Shown in pieces: positions 11,978 through 24,664 of a DNA stretch of 64,000 bases (position 1 is its first letter; the number at the start of each line of letters is the position of its first letter). A program made the translations under genes and the position numbers. Source of the stretch: Chara braunii (Eukaryota; Streptophyta; Charophyceae; Charales; Characeae); assembly GCA_003427395.1 (NCBI GenBank), contig BFEA01000039.1:3146012-3210011 (forward strand), given 5' to 3'. The notes below the pieces were generated by a model, which saw only the letters and a list, made by a program, of their open reading frames with translations, had not been told where the DNA came from and did no database searches.

Positions 11978-14244
11978 AGGAAGGGCATCTGTACCAGAGC
12001 GGAAAAACGAACGTATCCAGGGTAGACCTGGCTCTATTGCAGGGAACTCGGTACTGCGACGCACCATCGGGGTCCACAAAATTAACCGCGGTAAGAAACC
12101 GGAGAATAGACATCCAAGGTAAAGGTATAAGGACAGACCGATTAAGAGGGATGAAAGGGTAACGCGAGGGAGGGGATGGAAAGAGTACACTGATAAGGCG
12201 TTGCAATGACGTCTTTGAAATGATTTTTGTCGCTAGATGCTTAAACCGATTGTACTCTGTAGTAGAACTCGATTTTTATTTATTTATTTTTTGGTATAGA
12301 GCCGCACCACTCTGTCGCTGCAGTGCAAATACGAAGGCAACGCTGGCTGCGTCGAGTAGGCAAGCCTACCCCTGAGATCCCTCCGTAGCCCCAAAAAGTT
12401 AATTTAAATAATTCTAGAGCGCAAGGGTAGTGTTTATCAGTTCTGAGGACTCGTTGAGAATATGCGGCAGTTTGTCACACAGCATTATGGATTTTGTGAA
12501 TATCCACCCCTTCCCTCCCGGGCAACCCCCCCGAGAAAATACGAAAGGAAAAAAAAAAGTTTGGCGGATTTTTCGTCAAATGGATGGTGCCCGTTTTTTG
12601 TCCAGGAGTACATATCTGACAAACACTCAAGTACGGAAAAATTGTTACAACCATTTAAGAATTTGTCTTAATATCTAATTGGTGGAATATTACGAAATTG
12701 TCCCACTAGAAAGGTTTTCATCAATAATAGTCTTAATATCTGGTCGCAATACAGATGAGGTCTTTCCAGTACTTTTCTTTTTTATTTTTTTGCCCCGATC
12801 GTTCGGGTTGGCGGCCTATTTAGTATCTTTGGAATCCATGGTGGTTTGTTGTCGTAATAACCTCTAGAGTTCACTGTAAGCATAGGAGAAGGCAACGTGT
12901 TGCTGCCTTTCTCAGGAGTGCATGTCGATTTTTTGAAGTTCGTTTCTCAGTTTCAATCAAAGTTTAGGATTGTGTGCGTACTGAGTCTTCGGGACACGTT
13001 CTTTTTAATTTATTTTCAATATAATTGTACTTCGTGTCCGTGAGCAAGTGTCGGCCATTTCTTCTTCTTCTTCTTCTTTGTCTTCTTCTTCTTTTTCCTC
13101 TTCTTCTTCTTCAATCGCAAGTTGCCATGTTCTCAGGCATGAGCTTTTCAAGAAAAGTGACTACCGTCTTTACCCGAATAGAACCTTTTTGTTCTGGGGA
13201 GTATTGGTCTGGTTCCTTCATACCCGCAAAGCATATGCTTTTCTCTCTTTCTTTTCATTGTTTTAAAACGTGACGTTATTGTCAGAGCCACCATGTTTCT
13301 CATTTTCTTCTCATTTTTCTCGTTTTGCATCTTCCTCATTTTCGATGCCGATTGTATGGCTATCCCACTTCACGTCTTTTATGAGCGCTGTCTGGATTGT
13401 TATTCTCCTCTCTTGAGCAGGTGTTCTCTGTCTGGTACCCAGCTGAGGCGTGTTTGAACAACTCGAGATAGATCGCAGACTGTAGTCTCTTCTTCTTTCG
13501 CGCATGTCCATGATCATGGTGGTAAAATGAAATATTATTATAGCATATGTAGACACTGAAACGTTTTCGTTTTGTCGGATATTTGTGAAGCTCATGTTCT
13601 CATGTGCTAGCCCTATCCTTAATGGGTTTGATTACGTGTGAAAGAAAGAAGAGAAGACAGTCTCTATATGAGTGATTCAAAGAAACGCATGTTTTGCAGA
13701 TGGGCAAATGAACGGCCGTAAGGAGACTCCACTGGATCTCTTCTGCGCGGAAACATCGTGAGTAGACTCCCAAGGCCTGGGCTTGGGCTCTGGATAATTG
13801 GTGCAGAGAGCAAGTGGCTTTCGTGATTACCACCGTCGTGTAGTTCTGGATCGAAATGTGGTTGTCGACGGTGAAAAGGTAAAAAGGTCGGTGAAAGTCC
13901 GACTAAACAGCCTGGCACAGTCATGGTTGTCCTGTGCAGTTCTGTATCGTAGCGAACATGACAGCCCACACGGACATACAGGCAGAAACAGAGGGAGAAA
14001 AGGCAGGGACTACACTGGATCTTTTCTGGGGAAAAACATTGTGTGCTCCTAAGACTTGGCTCTGCAAAATTGGCATGAATTCCAGTTGCAAGCAGAGAGT
14101 AGTTGCCTTTGTGTCTTGCTAGAGAGCAAGAGAAGCCAAAGCTTGTCCAGGATCACAAACTTGAAGCTAGCGGTTCTGATGTGGTTGCTGATGGTGAAAA
14201 ACACACACATGCAGACACGGACGGGCACATGCAGACACGGACGC

Positions 14245-14282
<38 letters not shown>

Positions 14283-15587
14283 CTGGCTTAGTCAGGGAGA
14301 TATTGGCAAGAGGGAGAGGAAGACATGGATGGTGGTGCTTTGGTTGTGTAGGCCAATGGTGTGGCCACATATTAGAGTCACGAAAACAGGAGTGGTGAAA
14401 AGATCTGTGGTGAGGGTCATGCGAGGAATGATGATGGATGAAGAGGTTATCGCAGACTGAAATGCTAATGGTGGGTGGCAGGGAATCTCATCTCAGTTGC
14501 AACAGCTTTACCACAATGGGTAGAATCGATTTGCTGCTCTTGAGAAGGTGCAAAAGGCGTAATCGAGGGTATAGATGGGTTGCATCTGGGTACCTCGATT
14601 GTAAAGTTGTACCGATGTAGATAATGGAGGACTATGCACCCGATAGTGATCCTGTGTCACCTCGCTCTTCGTGTTCGTCGTCTTCATCGTCCTCCTCCTT
14701 GCCACTCACTTTCTCTTCTCCTTGGTCTCGGCCTCCTGTCTGGAAACATGATCCCTGCAATTTCAAAGAAGATCATGATGGAGAAGAGGAGGAACGGCTG
14801 CACAGCGTGTGTTCTCCTCTTGGGTTCCTTCTCGATGTGTTAGCGGGAAGGTTTGACTTTTGGCAATATTCTTTACAGTCGTGCATCCCGTTCCTCATTC
14901 CTGTAAGTAACACTTTCTGCATTGGTGAAGGATATGTTTCCCACTCTGTAACTGTGACGGGTGTTGATGTCGTCCTTGTCTGCTATACCTGTTGCTATCA
15001 CTGTTGCTGCATGAGTGAGTGTCTGCTATACCTTTTCAAAGTCAATAATGTCTCATGCTGCATGAGTGAGTGGAAAAGTATCTTATCCCTATGCTGCATG
15101 AGTGAGTGGAAAAGTATCTTATCCCTTCTTGTACATGGTGCTGCTGCTAGTGCTGAAACAGTAATGCCTTGTTGAGTGGAAAAGTATCTTATCCCTTCTT
15201 CTACATGGTGCTGCTGCTGGTGCTGAAACAGTAATGCCTTGTTGAGGTGATGATGGTGGTGGTGGTTGTGATGAATATGGGAATGTTTTTTCTCTTCCAT
15301 CTCAGATTCTTGAGTGCAGAGGACAGCTTACTGCAGCCATTAGTCTGCTATGCATAGTCTTTGATAGTCATTTCTAATGTGTAGTTAAAGATTCGGTAGG
15401 ACTTGGTAATTGTGGAGGTGATGTTGGTTGTGGTGTTTGTGATGAATATGGGAATGTTTTTTCTGTCTTCCCTCTCAGATTTCCAAGCTTAGATGACATC
15501 GAGTCTGCTATGCATAGTCTTTGATAGTCTTTTCTGGTGTGTAGTTGAAGATTCGGTAGGACTTGGTAACTAAGAAAGTAGATATAA
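11978..15587. other. No supportable gene; diverged duplications
   Basis: A diverged tandem duplication of about 285 bp is visible, one copy around 13724-13890 and the other around 14009-14200 (shared CTGGATCT(C/T)TTCTG and GGTTGT(C/T)G(A/T)(C/T)GGTGAAAA). Further tandem duplications around 15003-15245 repeat TGCTGCATGAGTGAGTG and AGTGGAAAAGTATCTTATCC. A GA array lies at 14247-14281 and a TTC array at about 13060-13113. A frame from ATG 14624 to a GTAAGT at 14901 could be an exon but has no recognised domain. Confidence 0.5.
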
Positions 15588-15721
15588 TCAGTGCCATCCT
15601 TCGGCCCCCCATTGTAATCCTTTCTGACTTGCCGGTGGAATAGGAACCGGACTGATGCTCCCCAGAATGGAAAAGGAGTCGGAACCATAAGGTTCTGTTT
15701 AAAAAAAAAATCATAAAAAAA
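15588..15721 (+). mobile_element. 5'-truncated LINE 3' end with 13-bp target-site duplication
   Basis: The segment ends in an A-rich tail and is bounded by perfect AAAGTAGATATAA repeats at 15575-15587 and 15722-15734. Its sequence (GGAATAGGAACCG, then CCAGAATGGA, then GGAACCATAAGG, then the A tail) matches, on the opposite strand, the last part of the large LINE ending at 18371, so both are copies of one LINE family. Only the last 134 bases were inserted, the usual result of incomplete target-primed reverse transcription. Confidence 0.85.
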
Positions 15722-15734
15722 AAAGTAGATATAA

Positions 15735-18357
15735 GGATTGGCACTGGGCGTTGTAAGAATTCTAGAAAGATTGCTAGGTGTCTTGTAGATAATGCAGGGT
15801 TCAGGATAAATGTGATGTGACCAGATGGGGTAAGATGCACAGCTCGACAAAGGTGGCGGAGTTGTAGTTGTATAAGGATCGTGTCACAGAATAGAGGAAG
15901 TTCACTTAGTACACCTTCAATGTATGGCAATAGGTGGACATCAGTAAAGACTTTCATTGGGCGATAGGCAAGGGGAGCTGAGTCGAGAAGCAACATATAT
16001 ATAATTATTGAATTCTGCAAGGGATGTGAGGGGATGGATGGTCATCATGGGACTAATTTAGTCGAATGTGGATTCCTCTTAATGTTTCTTTGTTGGTCCT
16101 GGCCTGAGCATAATATTACTGTGTAGAGATGGGTGTAGTTTGGGCCATGAATCCTGATGTAGCTGAGGCCATTATCAGTTTGATCTGTCACTCCCTGAGT
16201 GTTTCACTGGTTTATCTGTGTTCACGAAACTGATTGGGCTCATAAATTCCTCTGGAGGGACTTGTGTTCCGGTTCCTCTCATACTTGGATACTGTATTTG
16301 CTGAACAGATGTACTCGTAGGTTGCAGAATTGACAGACGCTACTGTATTTGCCGAACAGATTTACTTATAGGTCGCAGTATAGACAGACGTGTGTTCTGA
16401 TTCCTCAGGTAATTTTATGAAATGCCATGAAGCTGGCACTAAAAGCCTGTTTTGTTATTGATTTAGTGAAGGAAGTACATAGAAAGGGTGATGAATTACC
16501 TGCTAGGCGCTCGTAATGAGGACGTAGATGTTTCATGGAGGGTCGTAATGTGCATACATGAAGATCATAGAATTTTATCAATCGTCACCATAGAAAGCGT
16601 GAGGATTTCCCGTCTGCGGATCGTATTACCTGTGTATGACTGAAAAACAAGATCTTTTGCCAAGTCAGTGATCGTTATGCAGTAATGCTTAAAAGTGTAT
16701 AGAGTCTGTGGACTGCATTAGACTGACCTATCTGCTTGGTTAGGTGATAGAGTCATACGACTTTGCCATTGATAGAGGTGTCACAATTTCCATTGTTTCT
16801 ATCCTGGATGTATATTACTGAGCCTTAGCCTGCTGTTGTGCTGCTGCACTTTGTGGGGTTTTTGTTTCTCTTGTATTCTGTCTACTACAGTTTTGTCTTT
16901 CCTGTTTTCTTTTTTGTCTGTCTTCTATCCCTATGTTTTTCTTTCACATCTTTGTGCATTCGGAGGTGCAGCGCACCGTGATCTAGTGCTGGGAACTTGA
17001 GTCTTGTGGTGATGAATCTGGATGGAGTTCTTGTCCCAGTCACTCCTGCTGTGATATGGTTTGCCGATGGGTAATCCTGAAGAGTTACACTTGCGGTGTC
17101 ATATTGAATTTTCAGTCTTCAGGCTGCACATCCATAATGTTTTGTGGATATGTTGCCTCTGCACTTAAAGTGTATGTCCCGCTTGTGGAAGCAATGCGTT
17201 ATCATTTTGTCCTTTGTGTGGTTGGTAATCACTTCAAACTTTCCTGTCCTTGTGGACCTTGTCCTGTTTGACGTGTTTCGTGTAATTTCATCTTCTGTGT
17301 CCTGTTGAAGCGGGCTGTGAAAAAAACAGTTGAGAAGTTTCGTCAGGCTCACAGTGGTGAATGTGGACATCGTGGAGTGTTGGTGAAACACTGCTCTTTT
17401 TGCTCCTGTTTGTAAACGTGCTCAGATTCTAGGCTTGTGAACTGTTTTAGAATTGTGTTGACACATTTTGTGTGAATGCTGTTCAGTATTTTTGAAAGAA
17501 AAAAATGGAAGGCCTGGGTATGTTGTCGCTGTAGTCCAGTGCAGCTGTTCTGATCCGTAGCCGTTGATGCCTCTTCCCCCCGCCCCCCCGCTCCCTGTCC
17601 CCGCCCCTCTGCTTTTCCCAGTCCCTCTGTTTTGATCCGTAGCTGTCTCCCCCATCAGACCAACCACACCCCATCCCACCTGCATTGCCCTACTGCTCTC
17701 CACACAACTATTCCCTCCACTCCACTTGACCCACCTGACCCCCAACTATGCTGCCCTTTTGGCCCCCTTAATTTCCCAAGCTGGGTTTCGATGTCAAGAT
17801 GCTTGTTTGTTCAGTGTGGGATCTGGTTTTCAGTTGGCAAATGTTAATAACGGAGTCAATATCGTAAACATGTTTGTGTTTGGGAATGCCAAGTTGCTAC
17901 TTTTATGGAGCTGTTTGTCACACATTTGTAACTGGGACTGCTGTTATCCGGATGTCTCATATTTGTAGATGTCGAGCTAGCATTCATGTACTTGTTTGCT
18001 GTTGTCATCCTGGTATATTCTGCATGAATGGGGCGGGGACGAGTGGTGGTAAGCAACGTAGAAATGGATAGCATGGAAGGGTAGTCTTAGTTTAAAAGGT
18101 AGTCGCAGGCCTCACCACCAGTACACCCGAGCCCAGTGGACTCGCAGTGCGCACCAATCTTTGCCGAACCGGCAGCGGCACTCTGTTGTCAAGTTTGATC
18201 AGCTGTGACAGGTTGGAAGATACAGGTGGGCCACGCCCTGCCTACTCATTCCCTCTAAGGAAGAGGGAGGGAGCATTATAGAGTGAATCCTGTTGGTAGT
18301 TGCCTTGCAGCTCTGTCCCGTTTCATGCGAGTCATACCATGGCTGCTTCTGTCTGCA
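15735..18357. other. No supportable gene
   Basis: Open frames are short and unlike any family I know. Small duplications exist, for example a GTCTGCTATGCATAGTCTTTG block at about 15343 and again at about 15509, and TGTATTTGC(T/C)GAACAGAT at 16292 and 16341. The stretch at about 18090-18290 is GC-rich and may be an unidentified repeat. Confidence 0.45.
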
Positions 18358-18479
18358 ATTCCTTTTCGCTTTTTTTTATTTTTTTTAAATAAAAGAGGTC
18401 CTTATGGTCCTGGCTCCATATCCATTCTGGAGAGTGTCTGTGCGGTTCCTATTCCTCGAGCAAGTCAACATTGAATACA

Positions 18480-19597
18480 TCATAGTACACGCTCAGGCTT
18501 CATCTGGCCGAAGGAACCCTGACCAGCATGAGGACTGTCAGCATGCCCTACCGTAGTTTTCCTCTCAGAAACCCTGTTGGTTCTGTCGAATAGGCACTGA
18601 AACACTAGAAAACTGGGAAAGATGTCTGTCAGTCTGAGGCTGTAGCCTCGATTTCCCCTTCTCGGGACTGCATTCCTTGTCGTTGTTGGAGTGGACCACG
18701 TCTTCCAAATCAATTTGTTGTCTGTGACTGTCGTGATCTTTCCCTTCTAGCAGCCATTCTCTCATGAAAACTCGCCTCCTGAGTATGAATCTTTCAGGTT
18801 TGCCTCTCGTTACTGCCGTCACACTCCATTTGCGACGGATCTCTGTTTCCACCATCCTCGGCAGAAGGATCCACATTTCTTCTTTGGTCACTTCTGAACC
18901 CTTGATTGTCCTGGTGCATCTCCTTTTCCATATGACCCACAGGGATAGTTTCCTGAGCATGTGGAACCAGACCGCTTTCCCCCCTTTGAGACTCTGTAAG
19001 ATAGGAGTAGGATATTCTGAGGGGTGAGGCTGGGGGGGGGGAGATAAGACGAGAAGCGACCATATGCTTCAGACTTTGTTCCATTTCCAGACGGCCTGAC
19101 TGCAGTAGATGAGGCAGTGGGGTATGTCTTTTGGAACGCTGCCACTGCATTGTATGCAGAGTTCCGAGCTGTCATGGTGAGGGTGTTTTCTCCTTTTGTG
19201 GAGCCACTGGTTGACAGGGAGTGCCCCGTGGGCTAGGAGCCACAGCATGCTACGAATTCTGGCTGGTCTGATGGGGAGGTATTTTGTCCGGGGGATGGAT
19301 ATCGGTACTGATGGCTCTAGGTTCAGTGTCTTTTTCCGTCTGTCTTTTAGTTTGGGGTTCGGGTTTGTTGTCTGTAAGTCTAGGTTGTACGCGACTCTAG
19401 GGTCACGTCTTTTAGTTTGGGGTCCGGGTCTGTGGTCTGTAAGTCTAGGTTGTACCCGACTCTAGGTTCAGTGTCTGTTTTCATTTGTCTTTTAGTTTGG
19501 GGTCCAGGTCTGTGGTCTGTAAGCCTAGGTTGTACCTGAGTTTTACTTCGTATTTGAGTATCGTTCTTGTTTTCTCGGACTTGCCTTGTTTCCATAC
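18480..19597 (-). pseudogene. LINE ORF2 C-terminal part, zf-RVT-like zinc-binding region, broken
   Basis: The minus-strand reading contains LAHGALPVNQWLHKRR (about 19190-19240), followed by a Cys-x2-Cys then His-Cys-x3-Cys cluster (CIQCSG, then HCLIYC), typical of the domain after LINE reverse transcriptase (zf-RVT). A charged helical tail beginning LWVIWKRRC follows at about 18900-18940 and the open frame runs to about 18565. Several frameshifts separate the pieces. A near relative with HCLLEC and LWVIW occurs on the plus strand in intron 1 of the calpain gene. No function remains. Confidence 0.75.
19345..19545 (-). repeat. Three tandem units inside the LINE reading frame
   Basis: Units begin TTTTAGTTTGGGG at 19345, 19410 and 19490, giving lengths of 65 and 80 bases; the first lacks about 15 bases found in the second. 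On the minus strand they encode repeated YNLGLQTTDPDPKLK-like peptides. The duplication is local to this LINE copy. Confidence 0.75.
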
Positions 19598-20715
19598 TGT
19601 TACATGCTGCGCCTGCACATGGGCCCCATTTCAGAGGCCCGACGGTTGCTGGCTGACCCCCAGGCCGCGTGCCCATCAGACATGCGCCCTGAAGGCCCGC
19701 GGCGACCCTTAGCATTTATTTATTTATTGGTGTCCCCTATTTGTCTGTTCAGACGTTGTTTTAGACTTGCAGTCCCCAAGGCGATGCATTGGGCTGGGTA
19801 CACCAGTAGGCAGGGCTGATAGAGGCCAGGCGCGTTTTGGACGACCTGCTGCATCAGCGGCACGGTCTAGACGGCCAGTAGGGGCCCCGATCGTGCGGGC
19901 CGTTTCAGGCCAATGCTGCAGCACACCCAGGCAGGCCCAGCGCTCATATAGCTGGGCCTCGGCTGAGCAGGCAGGCAGTTTGAGTAGCTCACTTCTTGGG
20001 CGACACGCTGCTGGACCAGTGCTGCGCCACTTTAGCGCTGCGCTCAGAGGTAGAGGTAGAGGCGTAGGTAGACAGAGGGGCGGAGGCCATCCCTGCAGCG
20101 GCGGATGTACCTGGCACCATAGCTGGGACTCCATGTGTGCCAACCTGCAAATGATGATGACGACAGCGGCAGTCAGTACACGGCGGCAGTTACCTGCAGG
20201 TGAGACGGCGAGGATAACTTCTTCTTCTCTGTCTTGCCCTCCATGCCGTCTCCCTCCTTCCTCCTCCTCCTTTAGGGGTTACGTCGGGCATACAGTCCAG
20301 GATCTGATCCGACAATTTTGTGGCAGACATTGATTGGACATTCGGCAAGGGATTATTGGACTTCGCTATCGCGATCTTGGTCTTCTCCCTCGCCTCCATC
20401 TTCGTCTCGCCTCTCCTCCCATCTCTCTCCGTGGTATCTCCCCCATGCATGCGTGCAAAGAGGGACCTTTCTTCTGTGTATGAGGTCCCTCCTCCCTCTC
20501 TCACATGTGTGGTGTATGATGGGATGTCACGTCAGTCTCAAACATATCAGGTCATATCTTTGAGAATTCCACTGCGCTACATTGTGCTATTTTGTATGTA
20601 TGGGGATGTACATCGCTTGTTGATGCTTTGCTGACATTGCATTGTCCATTCCAGTCCTTTTCATCACTTCGTGGATCTTTGGCTCCATATACAATGACCA
20701 ACTGGGCATGTATCA
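19598..20715 (+). repeat. 5' LTR of the gypsy element
   Basis: It starts TGTTACATGCTGCGCC and ends TGTATCA, with the usual TG...CA termini. It aligns along its whole length with 26991-28165. LTRs carry the promoter and polyadenylation signal of such elements, but I could not place a convincing TATA box. Confidence 0.9.
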
Positions 20716-20717
20716 GT

Positions 20718-20730
20718 TGGTATCTTAGCC
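20718..20730 (+). other. Primer-binding site, initiator-Met tRNA type
   Basis: TGGTATCTTAGCC lies two bases after the 5' LTR. It closely matches TGGTATCAGAGC, the complement of the 3' end of initiator-methionine tRNA used as primer by many plant LTR elements, with two changes at CTT. Confidence 0.8.
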
Positions 20731-22033
20731 CCGTACATGAATCAGGACGTCAACCGGATCTGATGCGTGCATGGGGACGATCCCGATTGATTGATTGACT
20801 GATTGATTGATTGGTTGGTTCTGATCGATTGATTGGTTGATTTATTGATTGATTTTATTTATTGATTTATTGATTGTGTTATTGGTTGATTAGGTCACCC
20901 TAATAAGTCCCCAAATTGCGATTTTTTACCTAACTGCAAATTCCAATTTTTTTGGTGTTTTTCGGAATTCCTTCCTTTGCGCAAATTCGTTTTGTTGAAG
21001 TACCGCAAATTCTGAAATTGCGCATCAATTGCAATTTTTGATTTCCGTTTGTTTGGGACTTTTAAAAATTCGTTGCTTGGTAGGTCTGAAACAATTTTTT
21101 TTTTTTGTGGTAATACTTCGTGTTATTCGTTTATTGAAAATTGTTTGGGGCTTCTAAAAATTCGTTGCTTGGTAGGTCTGAAGAAATCTTTTTTTTTTGG
21201 GAATACTTTGCGTTATTCGTTTATTAAGAAACTTCTGTACGCATTAGTTAGTAGCTGAAGTTTGATTTTTGTTATTTTGGAAATTCTGAATTTTCAGTTG
21301 CTTCATCATTTTGAAACTTTGGAATCTTTTTTGCGTTGATTCGGTCGTTTTCATTCTGATTTGCGACGAATTTTGCGTTGATTTGGTCATTTTCATTCTG
21401 AGTCGAGCATTCATTGGTAGTGGGAAATTTTGAATTTCGTTATATTTTTTTGTTATTTTGAATATTTCTTGTCATTTCAAGATTCCAAAATTTTATTTTT
21501 CTCGGAAAATCTTTCTCATTGCCCTTTCCCGCGTGGGAAAATAGGGAAAACTGGCTGTTTTCCCAATCTCCTGAATATTCGGAGGTCGGGCCCTATGATG
21601 ACTGCCATTGATAAATCTGATCGGCGGCCGTCGTTTTGTTTCGGCCTCTGGAAAGGTCGGACGCCTACCCGAAGGCCCACTATTTTCCCATGCGGCAAAG
21701 GTACTAGTGGTTAAGTTTCAGGAATCCTGCCACAATTGAAATTTTGCTGCGCATACTCTCATCTGATAAGTGGCTCTTTATCTGGGCGATCACTCCCACC
21801 CACCGCATCCATGCGGCTGCATCCCTCTTCTACTCTTTGCCATCTGTCTCCTGGTCCCCCCTTTTGGGACATTGGTAAGTTGCCACATCAGCAAGCCATG
21901 TGAGCAGTGACATGTCAGCAATGCATCAGATGACAGCTGTGCCACATCGGCAGCTGAACAGTGCCACATGAGCACCAGAGAGTGCCACATCAGCAGTTCC
22001 CTGGCCTAGTCCATGCTCACCAGATCAGGCGAG
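20731..22033 (+). other. Untranslated leader of the gypsy element
   Basis: No coding sequence is seen. A TGAT/TTGA-rich tract lies at about 20785-20890. A tandem duplication of about 95 bp, each unit containing AAAAATTCGTTGCTTGGTAG, lies at about 21045-21235. Confidence 0.6.
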
Positions 22034-23033
22034 ATGGACCAGAAGCCAGGGGAAATAGTCGAGGCCTACACGACCCGGATGCTGAACTTAATTGTGGAAG
22101 CCTAGCAAAGGGCAGATGCAGTGACAGCTGCAGAGAAGAAAAAGGAGGAGGAGGCAGAGAAACAACATCAACTTGCAGAGGAACAACACCGACAACACGA
22201 CAAAGATTGTGCGAGAAGGTATTCAAGGAGAGGAGAGCTTTACTCACATTGGCGGCGGAATGGCGGGGAGAGGCAGAAATCGGCGGAGTCAGCAATAGTG
22301 GACTCGAGATCTCGTGCTGTTGCTCTCCTGTTTTACGGACCTCCTGGCTACATGCATTGCAGAGCAGGAGGATATCCAATGCCTTGACGAGGTGGTCGAC
22401 GACCACAAGATGTCGTTCGCACAGTTGACCAGCCGCGTACAGCTGCTGGAACAACGACCGATCACCGCTCCAAGCGCCGACTCCAACTATGCCGATCGCC
22501 TCGATGTTTTGGAGATCTACGTCGGGAGTCTCAAAATTGGTGTGCAACTACAGCAAGCGGGAAGTCAACAACTAGAGCAGCAGATTTGCGCTGCGGCTGC
22601 CAGTCCTACCGCGTCACCACACAACAGCATCCCGAAGTTAAATGGCCAGTCGATCTTCTGCAACACAACGAAGAGGGAACCTTGGTTTTGCCAATTTGAA
22701 CTCGAGCTGGAGATCAACAAGACCCGCGATGCCAGCCGACACACGTACTTGGTACTCCCGATCAGCGGCGCGTGTCAAGCTTGGTTGGACTACATGTTGT
22801 CCACGCACTGGGTCACAGTCTTCGAATTGCACACAAAGATCAGCTGGGCTGATTTGAAGGCAGCATGGCACAAGCGGTTCCAAGCGGAGCCGCCCAAACT
22901 TCAGGCAATTGTAGAAGTTCCATCAGAACACGTTGCCAAGTGGACATTGGATAGTCCAGTACCAACGCTTGGCATGCATGTCGGATTTGCCGATGGTTTC
23001 CGATGGTTTTCAAAGGCATCAAACACTACGTAA
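22034..23033 (+). pseudogene. gypsy gag remnant
   Basis: Reading starts at ATG 22034 (MDQKPGEIVEAYTTRM) but meets a stop after about 22 codons and then changes frame. From 22314 a 239-codon open frame contains a coiled-coil-like stretch, then a retrotransposon gag-like domain with Trp-rich motifs (WFCQFELELE at about 22683, AWLDYML at about 22780). The position between leader and protease/RT fits gag. It is not functional because of the early stop and the frame change near 22300. Confidence 0.75.
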
Positions 23034-23393
23034 CGAGGTCATGTCCAACATTATCAAATGCTTTGATGGAAGTCGAGGAGACCCTCACCACAAGTTCAGA
23101 GCTCTTCGACTAGGCAAGACAGACCATAGTGACGAACATAGAAACCAAAAATCTTGGCCGCTCGCTTTTTGCGGGCCCGAGAAGAGATCAACATCGGCCG
23201 AAAGTGAAAGTGGTTGCGGCAGCAACGTCGGCCGAGGATTTCGCATGGCTTCCTCTCCCTACCACGGGCTGCTTGTCGATGGCACTATGCGCTCATCTCC
23301 ACACATACTTATCCTTCTATGCACCACCAACTTTGTCGATGGATGAGGAAGCTGCGGTGGGGGACATCCTTGCGTATGTTACCAAGGTGGCCT

Positions 23394-24664
23394 GCGAGTT
23401 TCGCATGTAGCGGTACGATGACAACAATGCACCTCTCCTTTACGTTCGAATTCAAGTTGGAGTGTCCTGCAGCACCTTTGTGTGATTTGCAATTTTATGA
23501 GCCAGTCCTTTATTTAAAGGGTCGGCCTTGGGGCAGAAGTTCGAAGGAAGGCAAATCCTAGTGAGGTGCCGTGTACTATTCCTCTTTCGTACCCTTCAAT
23601 ATTCAAGTTGTGACGACCAAGTCGTTTTCGGCCACTTGTGCTTAAAAATGGACCTACGAGATCGACCTATGTTTTTTTCGAACCGTCGCGGTAGCGGACT
23701 TTTCACCCACAAACTTGTCTCGGACCCCCGTGTGGTGCGGTTGCTTGATAAGTTCGTCGACATCTTGGAGTCTCCTACCTGTGTGGTGCCGGATCGCTCG
23801 ATCTCCCACGAGATCATTCTCGAGGCAGGTGCCGTGCAGCCAAAAGGTTGCATCTATTGCATGAGCGAGGAGGAGCTCACCTGATCTCCCACAAGATCTA
23901 TTGCATGAGTGAGGAGGAACTCGTGGTTCTCCGTGCGCAACTCGATGAAGGGCTGGATTCGCCCTTGTAGCTCACCGTATGGTGCACCAGTTCTTTTCAT
24001 ACGGAAGAAGAACAAGGATCTATGATTTGTGCATTAACTACCGCAAGCTCAACGTGCAAACCTTCAAGAATGCCGGACATATTCCTCGTATCGACGGTCT
24101 TCTTGAGCGTTTGGGCGGTGCAAAGTTCTTCTCAAAGGTGGATTTGAAGTCTTGCTATCATCAAATGTGGGTATGCCCGCACAATCGCTGTAAATCCGCA
24201 TTCAAGATGTTGCACGGGCATTTTGAGTGGGTGGTCATGCCTTTTGGACTCACCAATGCCTCGACAACCTTTCAAGTGGCGATGACCAACGAGTTCCACG
24301 CGATGTTGGACCGGTTTGTGCTGGTCTACTTAAACGACATTCTCGTCTATAGTTGGACCTTGGAGGACCATCTAGAGCATCGTCGACGCTTGTTGGAGAC
24401 GCTCCACCGCGCCGAGTACAAAGCCAACCGTGACAAGTGGGAATTTGTTGGCAGGAGTTGGAGTACTTGGGCCACTTTGTCACACCGGAGGGCATCAGTC
24501 TGTTATCGGACAAGATTCAAGCCGTCCAAGAGTGGGCGGAGCCGTGGAACGTTACGGATGTCCGTTCGTTTTTTGGCCTTGTCGGCTACTATCAACACTT
24601 TATAAAAGGCTATTCGAAGATTGTGGTCAACTTGACCAAGCTTCAATGCGAGGATTGGCTTTGA
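23394..24664 (+). pseudogene. gypsy pol: protease-linker and reverse transcriptase, broken
   Basis: A pre-RT segment with the family motif VVPDRSISHEIILEAGAV lies near 23788. RT follows from 23979 with INYRKLN, KFFSKVDLKSCYHQ and MPFGLTNA. The catalytic box reads VYLNDILVYS (about 24325-24354), so the first Asp of the YxDD motif is Asn. A frame change near 24437 is needed to continue into the thumb/connection region (FVTPEGISLLSDKIQAV and SFFGLVGYYQHFIKGYSK), which ends at a stop at 24664. A duplicated short segment (ATGAGCGAGGAGGAGCTC and its relative) lies at 23860-23925. Confidence 0.85.

Noticed and set aside
12979-12995. Third U6 5' fragment (GTCTTCGGGACACG)
   Set aside because: Only about 14-16 bases resemble the U6 hairpin and nothing follows it, so chance is likely.
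14624-14900. Possible first coding exon from ATG 14624 to a GTAAGT donor
   Set aside because: Poly-Ser and acidic content with no domain, no identifiable partner exon and repeats directly downstream.
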